A stretch of DNA of 64,000 nucleotides from Todiramphus chloris collaris (lineage: Eukaryota > Chordata > Aves > Coraciiformes > Alcedinidae), in NCBI GenBank assembly GCA_025345505.1, contig JANVCC010000167.1, positions 628,547 to 692,546 of the forward strand, given 5' to 3'. A program made the position numbers and the translations under genes. Of the stretch, positions 1-11,224 are shown one piece after another; the stretch's first letter is position 1; every line of letters starts with the position of its first letter. The notes below the pieces were generated by a model. That model did not search any database. It was given only the letters and a program-made list of their open reading frames with translations, and was not told the DNA's origin.

Positions 1-172
1 ATCTATCTATCTATCCTTCCAGACATCTATCTATCCATCTATCTATCCTTCCAGACATCTATCTATCCATCTGTCTATCTATCTATCCTTCCAGACATCC
101 ATCTATCCATCTGTCTATCTATCTATCCTTCCAGACATCCATCTATCCATCTATCTATCCTTCCAGACATCC

Positions 173-219
<47 letters not shown>

Positions 220-290
220 CATCCATCCTTCCAGAAATCTATGTCTGTCTATCTATCTATCCTTGCAGAAATCTGTCTCTCTCTCCTTGC
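1..290. repeat. (ATCT)n compound microsatellite with higher-order repeat
   Basis: Tetranucleotide ATCT/ATCC runs are regularly interrupted by CCTTCCAGACATC blocks, forming higher-order units of about 30-40 bp over the first 180 bases. A pure ATCT run follows (about 176-218), then degenerate units with CCTTGCAGA to about 290. The array is probably cut by the left window edge. Confidence 0.97.
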
Positions 291-373
291 AGACATCTGT
301 CCTTGCTAGGATGAATAATTATAGGTGACTCAATAGAAGTCATAGTACAGCTGGCAAAGAATAGAAAACCAAC

Positions 374-437
374 TTTCCTTCCTTCCTTCCTTCCTTCCTT
401 CCTTCCTTCCTTCCTTCCTTCCTTCCTTCCTTCCTTC
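374..437. repeat. (CCTT)n microsatellite
   Basis: About sixteen uninterrupted TTCC units lie here. On the minus strand this reads as GGAA/GAAG and produces spurious Lys-Glu-Gly-Arg frames. The tract is a polypyrimidine run and likely length-polymorphic. Confidence 0.98.
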
Positions 438-1914
438 AAAGGGGGGAAAAATGAAATCATGCAGTGAGAAAGTAGGAGGAAAAAAATAATGGAAAAACTG
501 GAAGCAAAGCATCATAAATAGTAATGAAGCCACTTGGAAATGAAAAGCCCACCTTTTGGAGAGGGTGAATTTCAGGGTGGCCAGAGACTTTGAAGCCTTC
601 TGATTGAAATGACTCTCTCTGGAGGGTCACAATGGTGTTCCTGCAGTGTATATGCATGTCACAAGCACAGAAGTCATTCACTTTGATCAACAACTTACAT
701 CCCTGTGGCTGGAAAGGCACTTTGCCAAGTAACAGCATATACATTGCTCTAGAGTATATATAAACCTGTCCAGCTGCATCATAAATCCAAGACTACAACT
801 TCATAGGCAAAATATTTTGACATTACTGAGAAACCTATTCCTTCCTGAGAGGTAATTTAGATGTGAGAAGCTAAGGTATTTTTGACAAGTATTTAACCTT
901 CCTGCACTTTACAACTTTCAGCCCATCCCTTATCTAAGCAGTATTTTGCCCCAGATTAATTATTAAATAGAATTTGAATTCAAGCATATTAATAGTTGAC
1001 CTATAGATTAAAGGGGCGATGGGACAGCGTTTGGTACCTGACTACAAGGGAAGAAGAAAGAAATTAAAAGGAGAATTAAAATAGTGCTGCCTCTCAGTTC
1101 ATTTTTAGGGGTGAACAGCTCTGAGGAGGAAGAACTGTGCTTCTCAGGAGGAAAAACTGTGCTTCTGAGGAGGAAGAACTGTTTCTAATAGGAAAGAGTA
1201 TTGCTGCCTTGTTGACAGTAGTAGACTAGGAATAACTTGAGTCTTTTTCTAGGAGGATTAATAAGACAACCTTAAAGTGAGGGAAGCAAAACAAGCAATG
1301 TCATCAGGGTAGTGGAATTGGAATGGAGGGAATTCACTCCTGCTCCGTGTTGTTTGTCTGCAGTTAAATACTTGGATTTGAGATAGAACACTATCCACTG
1401 ACTCTGGAATCCTTGCTGTGGAAAAAAAAAGAATTCAACTGCGTTGAATCCTGTCCTTTCTGGCTGCTTTGTCATTCCTATCAACAGCATTTTGGGATCC
1501 AGTGCTGCCCCCAGGACTGGAAAAGAGGATCAACAAGAGCTGAATTTACCAGGATAATTGTATGCATACTTAATTTTAAGCAACTGAATCATCCTGACAA
1601 AGCTGATTTTAAGCAGTCAGCCCGTCTGCTTAAGGCACTGTTCCAGTACTTACAATTAAGCATAGCATTCAGAACATCATTACATTAGGTTGGAATGCAG
1701 GAAAACCTAACTGCAAGGGGCAGCAAGGAGAGTGTTATATCCAGTGTACGTTTCTGACAAGCTCCCCTATGCACACCTTTGTTTGCATCAGTTTTCTTCA
1801 GCCCGAACTACATCCTAAAAAAAACCAGGCTAAAGCCGCTGAGCTTTCTCTTCTTGCTTCCCAATATTAGAGAAGCAGAGTAAAATCCAAGGCTTTAGCC
1901 TGGAAGGGAGCTCT
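438..1914. other. unique non-coding sequence
   Basis: Mixed AT-rich sequence. A three-fold imperfect repeat of a GAGGAAGAACTGTGCTTCT-like unit lies at about 1120-1185. No splice-flanked coding segment, RNA gene or transposon was recognised. Confidence 0.6.
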
Positions 1915-2125
1915 GGTGAGTCGAGAGTGGGCAGCTCGAATCCCGGCCGTGGAGATGGACAGCCAGGATCTGGGTCACGTGAGATGCTCCCTCCCTCCAG
2001 TGATTATTGGGATGAGTTTTGAGGAGCGCGCTGCGATCTGGGGCAGAGTGGCTGCTGTCCCCGCTCTGCAGCAGCTGTCCTTGGGACTGTGCCAGCAGCT
2101 GTCATGCCTGGCGGGTGTGTGTGGC
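1915..2125. promoter_or_regulatory. small CpG-enriched segment with an E-box (possible regulatory site)
   Basis: About ten CpG dinucleotides occur in roughly 200 bp, clearly denser than the surrounding DNA. They include GAGCGCGC at about 2025 and a CACGTG E-box at 1976-1981. It directly precedes the TG-rich minisatellite. This could be a small CpG island or an upstream exon region, or simply a GC-rich remnant. No transcription evidence can be read from sequence. Confidence 0.25.
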
Positions 2126-3512
2126 TCATGCCTGACATATGTGTCTCATGTTGTCGTCGTGGGGTTTGTGTCTGACACGAAGTTGTGTGTGTGTCATGCT
2201 GGTGTGTGTATGTGTCATGCTGTCCTCTTTCTCCTGCTGCGTTTGTGTCATGCTGTCATGTGCATGTCATGCTGCTGGCGTGGGTGCGCATGTCCTGCTG
2301 TCCTGGATGTGCTTGTATGTGTGTCCTGCTGTCGTGGGTGTGCGTGTGTCCTGCTGTCCTGGATGTGCATGTCCTGATGTCCTGGGTGTGCTTGTGCATG
2401 TGTCCTGCTGTTGTGGGTGTATGCATGTGTCCTGATGTCGTGGGTGTGCTTGTGTGCGTGTCCTGCTGTCATGCGTGTGTCCTGCTGTCGTGGGTGTGTG
2501 CATGTGTCCTGATGTCGTGGGTGTGCTTGTGTCTGTGTCCTGCTGTCCTGGGTGTGCATGTCCTACTGTCCTGGGTGTGCTTGTGTGTGTAGACTGCTGT
2601 CATGGGGGTGTGTGTGTGTCCTGCTGTCGTGCATGTCGTGTGTGTGCTTGTTGTGTGTGCACGCATGTCCTGCTGTCCTGGGTGTATGTCCTGCTGTCGT
2701 GCATGTCGTGTTTGTGTGTTGTGTGTGCATGCGTGTCCTGCTGTCCTGGGTGTGCCCATGTCCTGCTGTCATGCGTGTTGTCTGCACGTGTCCTGCTGTC
2801 TTGCGTGTCATGTTTGCATGCTTGTCCTGCTGTCCTGGGTGTGTGTCCTGCTATCATGTGTGTTGTGTCTGCATGTGTCGTGCGTGCACTGTCATGCTGC
2901 TGTGAGTGCATGTGTTGTGCTGTTGTGTCTGTCCTGGTGTTGTGGGTGTGCGTGTCCTGCTGTCGTGCGTGTTTTGTTGTGTGTGCACGTGTCGTGCTGT
3001 CATGTGTGTGCGCATGTTGTGCTGTTGTGTGTGTGTGCATGCTGTCTTGTCTGTTATGCGCGTCGTAGGTGTGTGTGTCATGCTGTTGTCGTGTGTGTGT
3101 CATGAAGTCGTGTGTGTGTGTGTCATGAAGTCGTGTGTGTCCAAGTGAGTGTGTCCTGCTGTCACGTGCGTGTGTCCCGCTGTTGTGTGCGTGCATGTCA
3201 CGCTGTCGTGTCTGTCCTGCTGTTGTGGGTGTGCATGTCACACTGTTGTGTCTGTCCTGCTGTTGTGGGTGTGTGTGTCCTACTGTCATGTGTGTGCATG
3301 TCACACTGTCGTGTCTGTCCTGCTGTCGTGGGTGTGCATGTCCTACTGTCGTGTGCGTGCGTGTCGCGCTGCCGTGTGTGTGCGTGTCATGCTGTTGTGT
3401 TTGTCCTGCTGTCATGGGTGTTTCTCATGCTGTTGTGTCTGCGTGTCTCGTGCTGTCGTGTGCGTGTGTCATGCGGTCGTGTGTGTGTCTCGTGCTGCTG
3501 CGTGTCTCCTGC
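2113..3512. repeat. 1.4-kb TG-rich minisatellite
   Basis: Dozens of imperfect units are built from the core TGTCCTGCTGTC followed by GTGGGTGTGC or TGTGTGCATG. Units vary between about 20 and 30 bp and are grouped into longer blocks. Variants CTGTCGTG, CTGTCATG and CTGTTGTG alternate throughout. Several frames on both strands stay open over hundreds of bases because the unit lacks stops. These read as Cys/Val-rich or His/Thr-rich repeats and are not genes. Confidence 0.95.
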
Positions 3513-5035
3513 TAGAACGCATAACCCACTTCCACTCCTGAACTTGTCCCCTGACCCTTCTCGTGTAAAGTGCACCTGTAGAGGCACTGGGGGCCATTCT
3601 GATTGCTGCTGACGACGTCGGTTGTGGCTTCTGCTGTTCTTTTAGTATAAGCACGTGCCACATCCAACAGCACGCTTGGGACAGTGTTGAGTTAGTCCCG
3701 AGGCTCTGCTGCTGGTTCAGGTGGCTCTGACTGCTGTTCTGGCCACCAGCAGTCATCCTGTGTAGGCAACCTTGACCATGGAAGGTGACTGGCAGGAGGA
3801 TTTCTCCTGTTCGTCCTGGTTTCTAAGCTGTTGTCACATAGCAGGTGCTGCAGTGGCCAAAATGGTTTTAATTTGGCATATTCTGCAACTGGATCTTCTG
3901 AAGCACCCCAATTCCAGGTTTAGAAACAGCTGCAAATTCCCTGCTTGGGTCCTGTAGTGTAGGAGTAGGTGTCCCATGCCTTTTTCATCCGGACTGACCT
4001 TAAAACTTTCAGCTTGGGTCTTTGCTATCTCTAGCTTCATCCTCAGCCTGAACTGATGCTCTTGTCCTATCAACAGCTATTCTACAACCTCTGGCAGCAC
4101 CTTCAGGCTTCTCTCTGTTCACTGGCAGAAATACTTTGTCAGATGATTTAATTGCAAAATATAAGTAGACAAAGGTTCGGTTTTGTTTTTTTTTTGCTTC
4201 CTCCCCCCTTCAAAACATGCGGTTCAGATGAATGATGATCTGAAGCGATCTGTTAGTAGCTGCATGGATGGCTAAGTATGGTTTGTAGCAGTTTGGCTGT
4301 GCTGCATGTCTGGTGTGAGGGCTGAGGGGTGCTGTCTTGGGATGGCCTTGCTGAGCTGTTTGGAGCTGAGGTGGATCTTCTTCTTGCCACTTTCGACAGG
4401 TTGTCATCCTGTAGCATGTTCCCTTCAGCTGTGGGTCCCTCCTTTGACCAGCTCAGTGCAGACAGCTCCTTGCATCTGTCACTGCAAAGAAAGTCTTTCT
4501 GCATCCACATCTGATGTTGGTGACTCAGCAATTGATGCATTTATGGGGCTTGTTCAAGAATTCTTCATCAATGTTTCTGGGTATTGTGTCATCAGCTCTT
4601 TTTTGGCATGATCCATCTTCGTTTCTAGTAAGCTCGCGATGTGTGCTGGCTTTAACTCTATCCATTTGTCCAGCTGATATTAAAATAGAAGTGGGGGAGA
4701 ACTGAGGAGTGGCCTTCTTCTTGATTGTCACTTCTGGTGGAGGAATCCACCAGACATTCTTCCTTGATCTCCATATACTAACAATGTGGTTTTTCAATAC
4801 CTTTTTCCAAAGTAGGGTAGCAGATGAGTGTTAGCTGCAGTACCAAAGATGAAACACGTGGCTACGTGGCCTTCATACTGAACAAAGTGCAGCTCAGTTC
4901 CAGTCTTCCCCTGCACTAGCTGGTCTTCTTCCCCTGCTGCATGCTTCAGGAATGAGGTGATGCACGTAGGCAAGGAGCTTGGCTAATAGCTTGCATGGCC
5001 TAAGGGGAGCAGATCTCCTTAGGATTCTGATCAGT
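3513..5035. other. unique non-coding sequence
   Basis: Low-repeat sequence containing a T-run near 4185. The last part (about 4920-5035) could be degraded CR1 leading into the copy that follows, but similarity is not clear by eye. No gene recognised. Confidence 0.5.
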
Positions 5036-5039
5036 GTTG

Positions 5040-5453
5040 CCAAGTCCAGCTGGAGACCTGTAAGTAGTGGTGTTCCCCAGGGGTCAGTTCTGGGTCCAGT
5101 CTTCCTCACCATCTTCCTCAGTGAGCTGGATGAAGGCACACTGTGTGCCCTCAGCAAGTTTTCTGATGATGCTAAAGTGGGAGGAATGTGTGACACCCCA
5201 GTGCTGTGCTGCCATCCAGCGACACCTGGACAGGCTGGAGAGCTGGGCAAAGGCAACCTAATGAAGTTCAACAAGGGCAAGTGTAGAGTCCTACACCTAG
5301 GGAGGAACAACACCATGCACCAGTACAGGTGAGGGGTAGATCTGCTGGAAGGCAGCCCCATGGAGAGGGACCTTGATGTCCTGGTGGACAATGAGTTCTC
5401 CATGGGACAGCAATGGGCCCTTGTGGCCAGGAAGGCCAGTTGTCTCCTGGGGG
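5040..5453 (+). mobile_element. CR1 LINE fragment (ORF2 reverse transcriptase part)
   Basis: Sense-strand remnant of CR1 ORF2. Translation shows SGVPQGSVLGPVFLTIFLSE, the conserved RT motif, then FSDDAK in place of the catalytic F/YADD, and the LMKFNKGKCRVLHLGRNN segment. A TGA interrupts after HQYR. The copy stops abruptly at about 5453, where an opposite-strand CR1 piece begins. Confidence 0.92.
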
Positions 5454-5562
5454 AGCTTGAGACCATTCCCTCTTGCTCTATGGCTAATGACCTGTGAGAA
5501 GAGACCAGCAGCAACCTCTCTACAATGGCCTTTCAGGTAGCTGTAGAGTAAGGAGGTCTCCT
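5454..5562 (-). mobile_element. CR1 LINE fragment abutting the preceding copy head-to-head
   Basis: On the minus strand this matches the CR1 C-terminal region (YNYLKG...GLFSQVIS-like) also seen at 14830-14880. It begins directly at the break point of the + strand copy and lacks the 3' tail. Confidence 0.85.
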
Positions 5563-6899
5563 ATATTTCAGTATGAAGTTACAGTGCTTGTTGCCTTGAT
5601 ACTACCATTGGTAGCATGAGTTGAAGGTACCATTTAGGTCTCATTTCTCACCTCCTTGTTGTTTTTTTTCTGGCTGCTGGAACTTCTTCATAGGGCTGTG
5701 TGTTTTGTTTCAGTAAAAAACCATTTTTTCCTTGCAGTTAAAGTTGCTCTCATCACCACCATCCGTTCTGTTCTCATCCGTGCTGGCTTCATTCATTGTC
5801 TTTTCATGGCAAGAAACACAAAACCAAGCCACCACCTCACTCTCTGGGCTTTCTGTTTCAAGGGATTGCCAGGAGGAATGGAGATCCTGAATTTCTGTTG
5901 CCGCTTGCTTGACCAACGCACAGAGGAAGTTTTTTTTGTCCCCGTGCTTTCTGGGTCCTTCCAAACAGCGGCGTGTGAAGTGAGAGATGATGGATTGGCA
6001 GGGAGGCATCAGGGCAGAGTAGATAAAACAGTGCACTGAAGCTTGTGGAAAGGAGCAGCATTGCTTCTAACCCCAGATTGGCATCCAATAAGGAGAAAAG
6101 TGGCCAAAATCCCCCAGCAGTGAACTGAATATTTCTTCAGGCAGCCTGTGCTGTTGTAAATTCATAACAGGAGCAGCTGCTGGATCAGCTACTCCCTCTG
6201 CTTCTGTGCCTCTTCTTTCCTGGGAGAGGATAAGAGGAAGAAAATGGCAATTGCATTCTGTCTCCCTGTTTCATTTGAAGTCTGGGAAGGTCTAATTGAG
6301 TTATAAACTACAGGAGACCAATATTGCCTGATTCACTGTCCCTTCTGACAAATTGTGTTTTTCTGAAAAGCACACGGAGCACGCTGCGTTCTGCTGTGGG
6401 AATAACAACCAGGTTTTGCTTTAGTCGTCCATAAATACCCTTTGCTCTCTTAAATACCCTCTTTGCGCTCATGTAGAATGTACAGAAATCCCATTTCAAA
6501 CATGAGATCATCATCAGGAGGCAGTAAAAAGGATGTTTCCATGGCAACGGTTACTAAATCAGTGCATCAGTAGCTCCTCCCTGTTTTTATCTCGAAACCT
6601 CCTCGACTTCATCGCAGATGACATGTACTTTGGTGATGTGTAACAAAAATAATCAGTTCCAAAAGAATAAATTCACCCTTGTCTGCATGGAGAGTTTATA
6701 GGGCAAAAATTAACTAATTACTGCTGGCAGTGCTGGGCATCGGCCTTTTACATCTGCTCTTCTGTAAATCTCCATAGGTCCTGTAAACTTGGTGTGGTCT
6801 CTCCACTCACCATGGTGGAGTTGCTGTAACTGGAGTTTGACAGCTGGAAAAATCTTCTGGTGTGGGTGAAAATCTGACCAGTCTTCGTGGCTTCTGTTT
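5563..6899. other. unique non-coding sequence
   Basis: No repeat family, coding exon or RNA gene recognised. Open frames here are short and lack splice or codon support. Confidence 0.6.
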
Positions 6900-7055
6900 G
6901 AAAGAAAAAAGAAAAAGGAAAGAAAAAAGAAAAGGAAAGGAAAAGAGGAGGAGAAAAAGGAAGGAAAAGAGGAGTAGAAAAGAAAGGAAAAGAGGAGGAG
7001 GAGGAGGAAAAGAGGAGAAAAAGGAAAAGAGGAGGAGGAAAAGAAAGGAAAAGAA
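6900..7055. repeat. purine-only (A/G) low-complexity tract
   Basis: About 155 bases of almost pure A/G (GGAAAAG, GGAGGAGGAAAA) with a single T near 6973. The + strand reads as Lys/Glu/Arg-rich and the minus strand as Phe/Ser/Leu-rich spurious peptides. Long homopurine tracts can form triplex DNA. Confidence 0.95.
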
Positions 7056-7439
7056 TAAAATATGGAAGTGATGGCACTTCTGGTGGCTTTTTGACCTTTC
7101 TTCCTTTGTTTTTTTTGATATGCATCTAGGAAAATTAGTGTGGCAAGGATTAATCCGGTGCTGCTCAGCAGCTATTTGGAGGTTAATACTCAGGCAACAT
7201 GGCAGGTAACATGAGAGCGAGCATGAGATTTGCAGAGTGATGGACACTGGAGTTCTGGGCTGGTGTGAGGACATACCACACTTGATAAGACATTGCAATA
7301 GTGGAGACAGGGCATGAGGGACCTTTCCAGGAGCAAACAAGTGTCTCAGCTGTGACAGAAGGAAGGTGATGTATATTAAAGCCATTCTACAAAAGCATCT
7401 ACGGAGGTGTTTCCTTATGGTGTTCCTGAACAGACATTA

Positions 7440-7668
7440 GACATTTAGACATTAGGAAGAAGCTCTTCCCCATGAGGATGGTGAGACACTGGAAGAGGTT
7501 GCCCAGAGAGGTGGTGGAAGCCCCATCCTTGGAAGTGTTTCAGCCCAGGCTGGATGGGGCTGTGAGCAACCTGCTCTAGTGGGAGGTGTCCCTGCCCATG
7601 GCAGGGGGGTTGGAACTGGATGGTCTTTAAGGTCCCTTCCAATCCTGACAATTCTGTGATTCTATGAT
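7440..7668 (+). mobile_element. CR1 LINE 3' fragment
   Basis: It shows the CR1 end order: ATTAGGAAGAAGCTCTTCCC, AGGTTGCCCAGAGAGGTGG, a GGGGTTGGAACTGGATG block, GGTCCCTTCCAATCC, and tail ATTCTGTGATTCTATGAT. The 5' truncation is typical of LINE insertion. Confidence 0.95.
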
Positions 7669-7877
7669 AGAAGACAGCTGCTGAGGAGAGCAGTGCCAAG
7701 GGGGGTGCAGAGGGGGAGGGGTTACCAGCCCTTCCAGCACTGCAGCAGGCTGGGGAGCTGGTTGTTAGGGGAGAAGTCCCTACGGCCCCAAGCTGTTAGG
7801 GGAACATCTCAAGGCATCGTTCAGCTTCCATACTTGCCTGTATTGAAAGTTGCAAGCTGGGATGGCACATGCAGAGA

Positions 7878-8262
7878 CCTGGGGCTTTTTAATCTAGAGA
7901 GGAGAAGACTGAGAGGGGATCTAATTCATGTCTATAAATACATAAGGGCTGGGTGTCAAGAAGTCAGGGACAACCTCTCTGCACTTGTGCCCTCTGGTAG
8001 GACAAGGGGCAATGGACTCAAGTTTGAGCACAGGAAGTTCCACCTCAACATGAGGAAGAACTTCTTGACTGTCTTGAGTTGTAGAGCATTGGAACAGTCT
8101 CCCCAGAGGAGTTGTGGAGTCTCCTTCTCTGGAGACTTTCAAGACCTGTCTGGATAAATTTTGGAGTGATCTGCTCTAATTTTGTCCTGCTCTGGCTGGG
8201 GAGTTGGACTCGATGATCTTTGGAGGTCCCTTCCAACCCCTATCATTCTGTGAATCTGTGTT
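7878..8262 (+). mobile_element. CR1 LINE 3' fragment
   Basis: It reads through the ORF2 C-terminus ([16 protein letters not shown], with a shift after it), then the 3'UTR, with TTGGACTCGATGATCTTTGG, GGTCCCTTCCAACCCCTATC and tail ATTCTGTGAATCTGTG. The following CR1 copy starts at the next base. Confidence 0.95.
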
Positions 8263-9106
8263 CCACCTGCAGGAAGTTTGCAGCTGACACCAAACTGAGT
8301 GGGATTGTTGATCTGCCCAAGGGTAGGAAGGCTCTGCAGAGGGATCCTGACAGGTTGGATTGATGGGCTGAGGCCAGTGGTGTGAGGTTCAAAAAGGCCA
8401 AGTGTCAGGTCCTGCACTTGGATCATAACCACCCCATGCAATGCTAGAAACTCAAGGAAGAGTGGCTGCAAGGCCTGGCAGAAAAGGACCTGAGGGTGCT
8501 GGTGGACACCCAGATGAACATAAGCCAACAGCATCCTGGCTTGTGTCAGGGATAGTGTGGCCAGTAGGACCAGGGCAGTGATCATGCCCCTTCACTGATG
8601 AGGCCACTGCTTGAACACTGGGTTCAGTTTTGGGCACCACAGCTAAGAAAGACGTGGAGGTTCCTGAGTGGGTGCAGAGAAGGGCAACGAAGCTGGTGAG
8701 GGGTCTGGAGAACATGACTGATGAGGAGCAGTTGAGGGAACTGGGGTTATTTAGTCTGGAGAAGAGACCTTATTGCTCTCCACAGCCACCTGAAGGGAGG
8801 TTGTAGTGAGGTGGGTGTTGGTCTCTTCTCCCAGGTGACTCATGATAGGACAAGAGGAAATGGGCTGAAGTTGCTCCAAGGGAGGTTTAGGTTGGATATC
8901 AGGAAAAATATTTTTACTGAGAGAGTGGTGAGGCCTTGGAACAGGCTGCCCAGGGAGGGGCTGGAGTCCCCATCCCTGGAGGGGTTCAGCAAACACCCAG
9001 ATGTGGCACTTCAGGAGATGGTTTAGTCATCATGATGGTGTTAGGTGCATGGCTGGACTTGAGGGATCTTGTAGGTCTTTCCCAACCTTGATGATTCTGT
9101 GATTCT
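8263..9106 (+). mobile_element. CR1 LINE fragment, different subfamily, tandem with the previous copy
   Basis: About 840 bp of CR1 ORF2 C-terminal half and 3' end. The tail is CCCAACCTTGATGATTCTGTGATTCTG. Internal stops and frameshifts are frequent. Its 3' sequence (GAACAGGCTGCCCAGGGAGG, ATGTGGCACTTCAGGAGATG) differs from the copy just upstream, so the two are separate insertions of different subfamilies. Confidence 0.93.
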
Positions 9107-11200
9107 GCTGCAGTTTCTTCTGTGTCTTCCTTTGATCATCTGCTTTGCCTTTCCCACCAACCATTCCACGGGAAAGTTAAATTCCTTGTGCCCAGTATCA
9201 CAGTTGCTTTATCACTGTCACCGGGACACTTCTGAAGTTCTTTATATCCTACAGCAGTTGAATTACAAAGAGAAGGAGGACCTCAAGCAGTTGATACTTC
9301 TGCTTCCCTCCTTTTGAGCCAACAAAACTTTGAAGGAACGAGGCCAGCATTGTGCAAACGGGGAGGAACTTTATGCTGCATCTGCAGGTTCACAGGTCAG
9401 GCTTGTTTGAGAGTGTTATTTATGCTTTTAGCATTGCTGGAGTGTTGAACCTCAGCAGTTCTAGCTGACTATGCTCTTGATAGTCTGTGTATGCTACTTA
9501 ATTAACACTTATTTTATGTATTTTGGTGGTTTACTTAATTAGTTAACAGTTATTTTATGCATTGTTGTGGTTTCTTGGTGGGGGCTCGGTATTTTCTTGA
9601 CTTTTTTTTTTTTTTTCATTGAAGTGCTTGTCAGTGGGAATTGCTCTGAGGAGGTGAAATAAGAAACTCGGGGTTTCTTTCCATGCACAGTCAACAGCAT
9701 CTTTCTGTCATTAAGGGATTCCTGTTCTTCAGGGTGTTTGCAGTAATTAACTGCTTTTGCCGTAATGAAGCAGACCCTCTGAGAAGGAAGAGACATTTTC
9801 TAGCCATAGAACTCTTTTGCAAAGGAACTATTCTAGATAAGGAGTTATTTTGCTTTTCACCCTCCTTATCACTAGCGTGATCACTAAATTTTGCACCAGA
9901 GATTTCCAAAGAAGGGATCAGAAAGGCAGAGAGCAAATAGTTCCTTCCTCTTTCTATTTTCAGGTATAAGCTACAGACTTCTTGACTATCTCTGCAGTGA
10001 AACAGAAAAATACTCTTTTCTATTATCTCAAATATTCTCTATCTACAGTGCCTTTCAAGCTCTCAACCCAACAGTCCACAGCAGGGATTTTATCTTTGGC
10101 TTTTGTAAAAGTAAACACACTAAAGATGGGCAGGCTAAAATCCTGGGTTATGTCTTTTTTCTGTTTTAATTTCCGTTCCACTTTTTCACCCCCTTTTTGT
10201 TATTTATCTAGAGGAGCTGCTTCACCTGACAGCACAGAAGACAGAAATGTGTCTTGCCTGTCTCTCTGAAAGTGTGAGTGTGTTTCCACAACCTCATTCA
10301 TATTCTTCTCACCCATGTAATGGTCAGATGTCATGAGATGCTTCTGAGTGAGACCTGCCCCTTTAGTTGCTGGTGTCCTTGGTACAGTGCACCTGAGTAT
10401 TGGTTGTCCTCTGCAAGGTGGAGTGATGAGCAGAATATGAAGCAGTGAGACATACACCCATGTTTTCTGTAACTAACCCTGAGTGTTTGCTTATTTCTGG
10501 GCTCCAGAGACAGGAGGCAGTGAAACCAAATAGGTAACTAATAGAAAACATGTCACTGTGTGGGATGTGTTCATTTCTCAATTCAATATCTTGAGACCAA
10601 AAAATAAAGAAGTAAGAATAGCCTTAAGTTATTAAAAAAGATAAACAAGACCTGAAGAATTATGGATTTAGGTTCTGGACATGAATTAGGTCTTTTCTCA
10701 CCATGGAGAAGGTAGGACCTTCGTTTCAGTGTCTTCTGTAAATTCTTTGCAAGATTTCTGTGCCCTTTGTGTGACATGGCTAGTGATGGCTCTTACTAAA
10801 GGCAGGTGATAGATTGATCTCTAGTGTGATAGGGAATAGAAGTTCTCTTAGTTTTCAACAGAGACTGCTAATTATTGTCCATGTTACTGCCGTCATTAAT
10901 GATGATGACTTCCAGACTGTGTCCTGTACAGAGGTGCTGGTTTTGGTCATTAAGTTTCAACTAATTCTTGTGCATCTCTATCAAAAAGCACTGGGGCCTT
11001 CCATGTAACTTCCCAAGCACCACCTTTGAGGTACAAAATGGAACTTCCATGCCATTCAAACTGTTACATTTCTGTTGGGTATTTAGTCAAATTGGCATTG
11101 TTTGATGAAGGAGCTTGTTCATAGGGTTTTTTTTTCCTGGTGAAATAAATGGAGTTAGTTGTTTAGTTTGTAATGGACATACCTTGGAATTCTCTGGTCG
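9107..11200. other. unique AT-rich sequence with a 37-bp tandem duplication
   Basis: At 9496-9570 two diverged copies of an ACTTAATTA...TTATTTTATGYATT unit follow each other with a 37-bp period. A T-run lies at 9602-9617. Otherwise no recognised genes or transposons. Confidence 0.6.
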
Positions 11201-11224
11201 GTAAGACAGAGGTTATCTCCAGTT

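Noticed and set aside
1-290. Regular repeats as a CRISPR-like array
   Set aside because: Spacers are themselves ATCT variants; it is a microsatellite in a vertebrate genome.
2139-3612. Long Cys/Val-rich (+) and His/Thr-rich (-) open frames up to 271 codons
   Set aside because: They are read-through of a stop-poor tandem repeat, open in several frames on both strands, with no splice or codon support.
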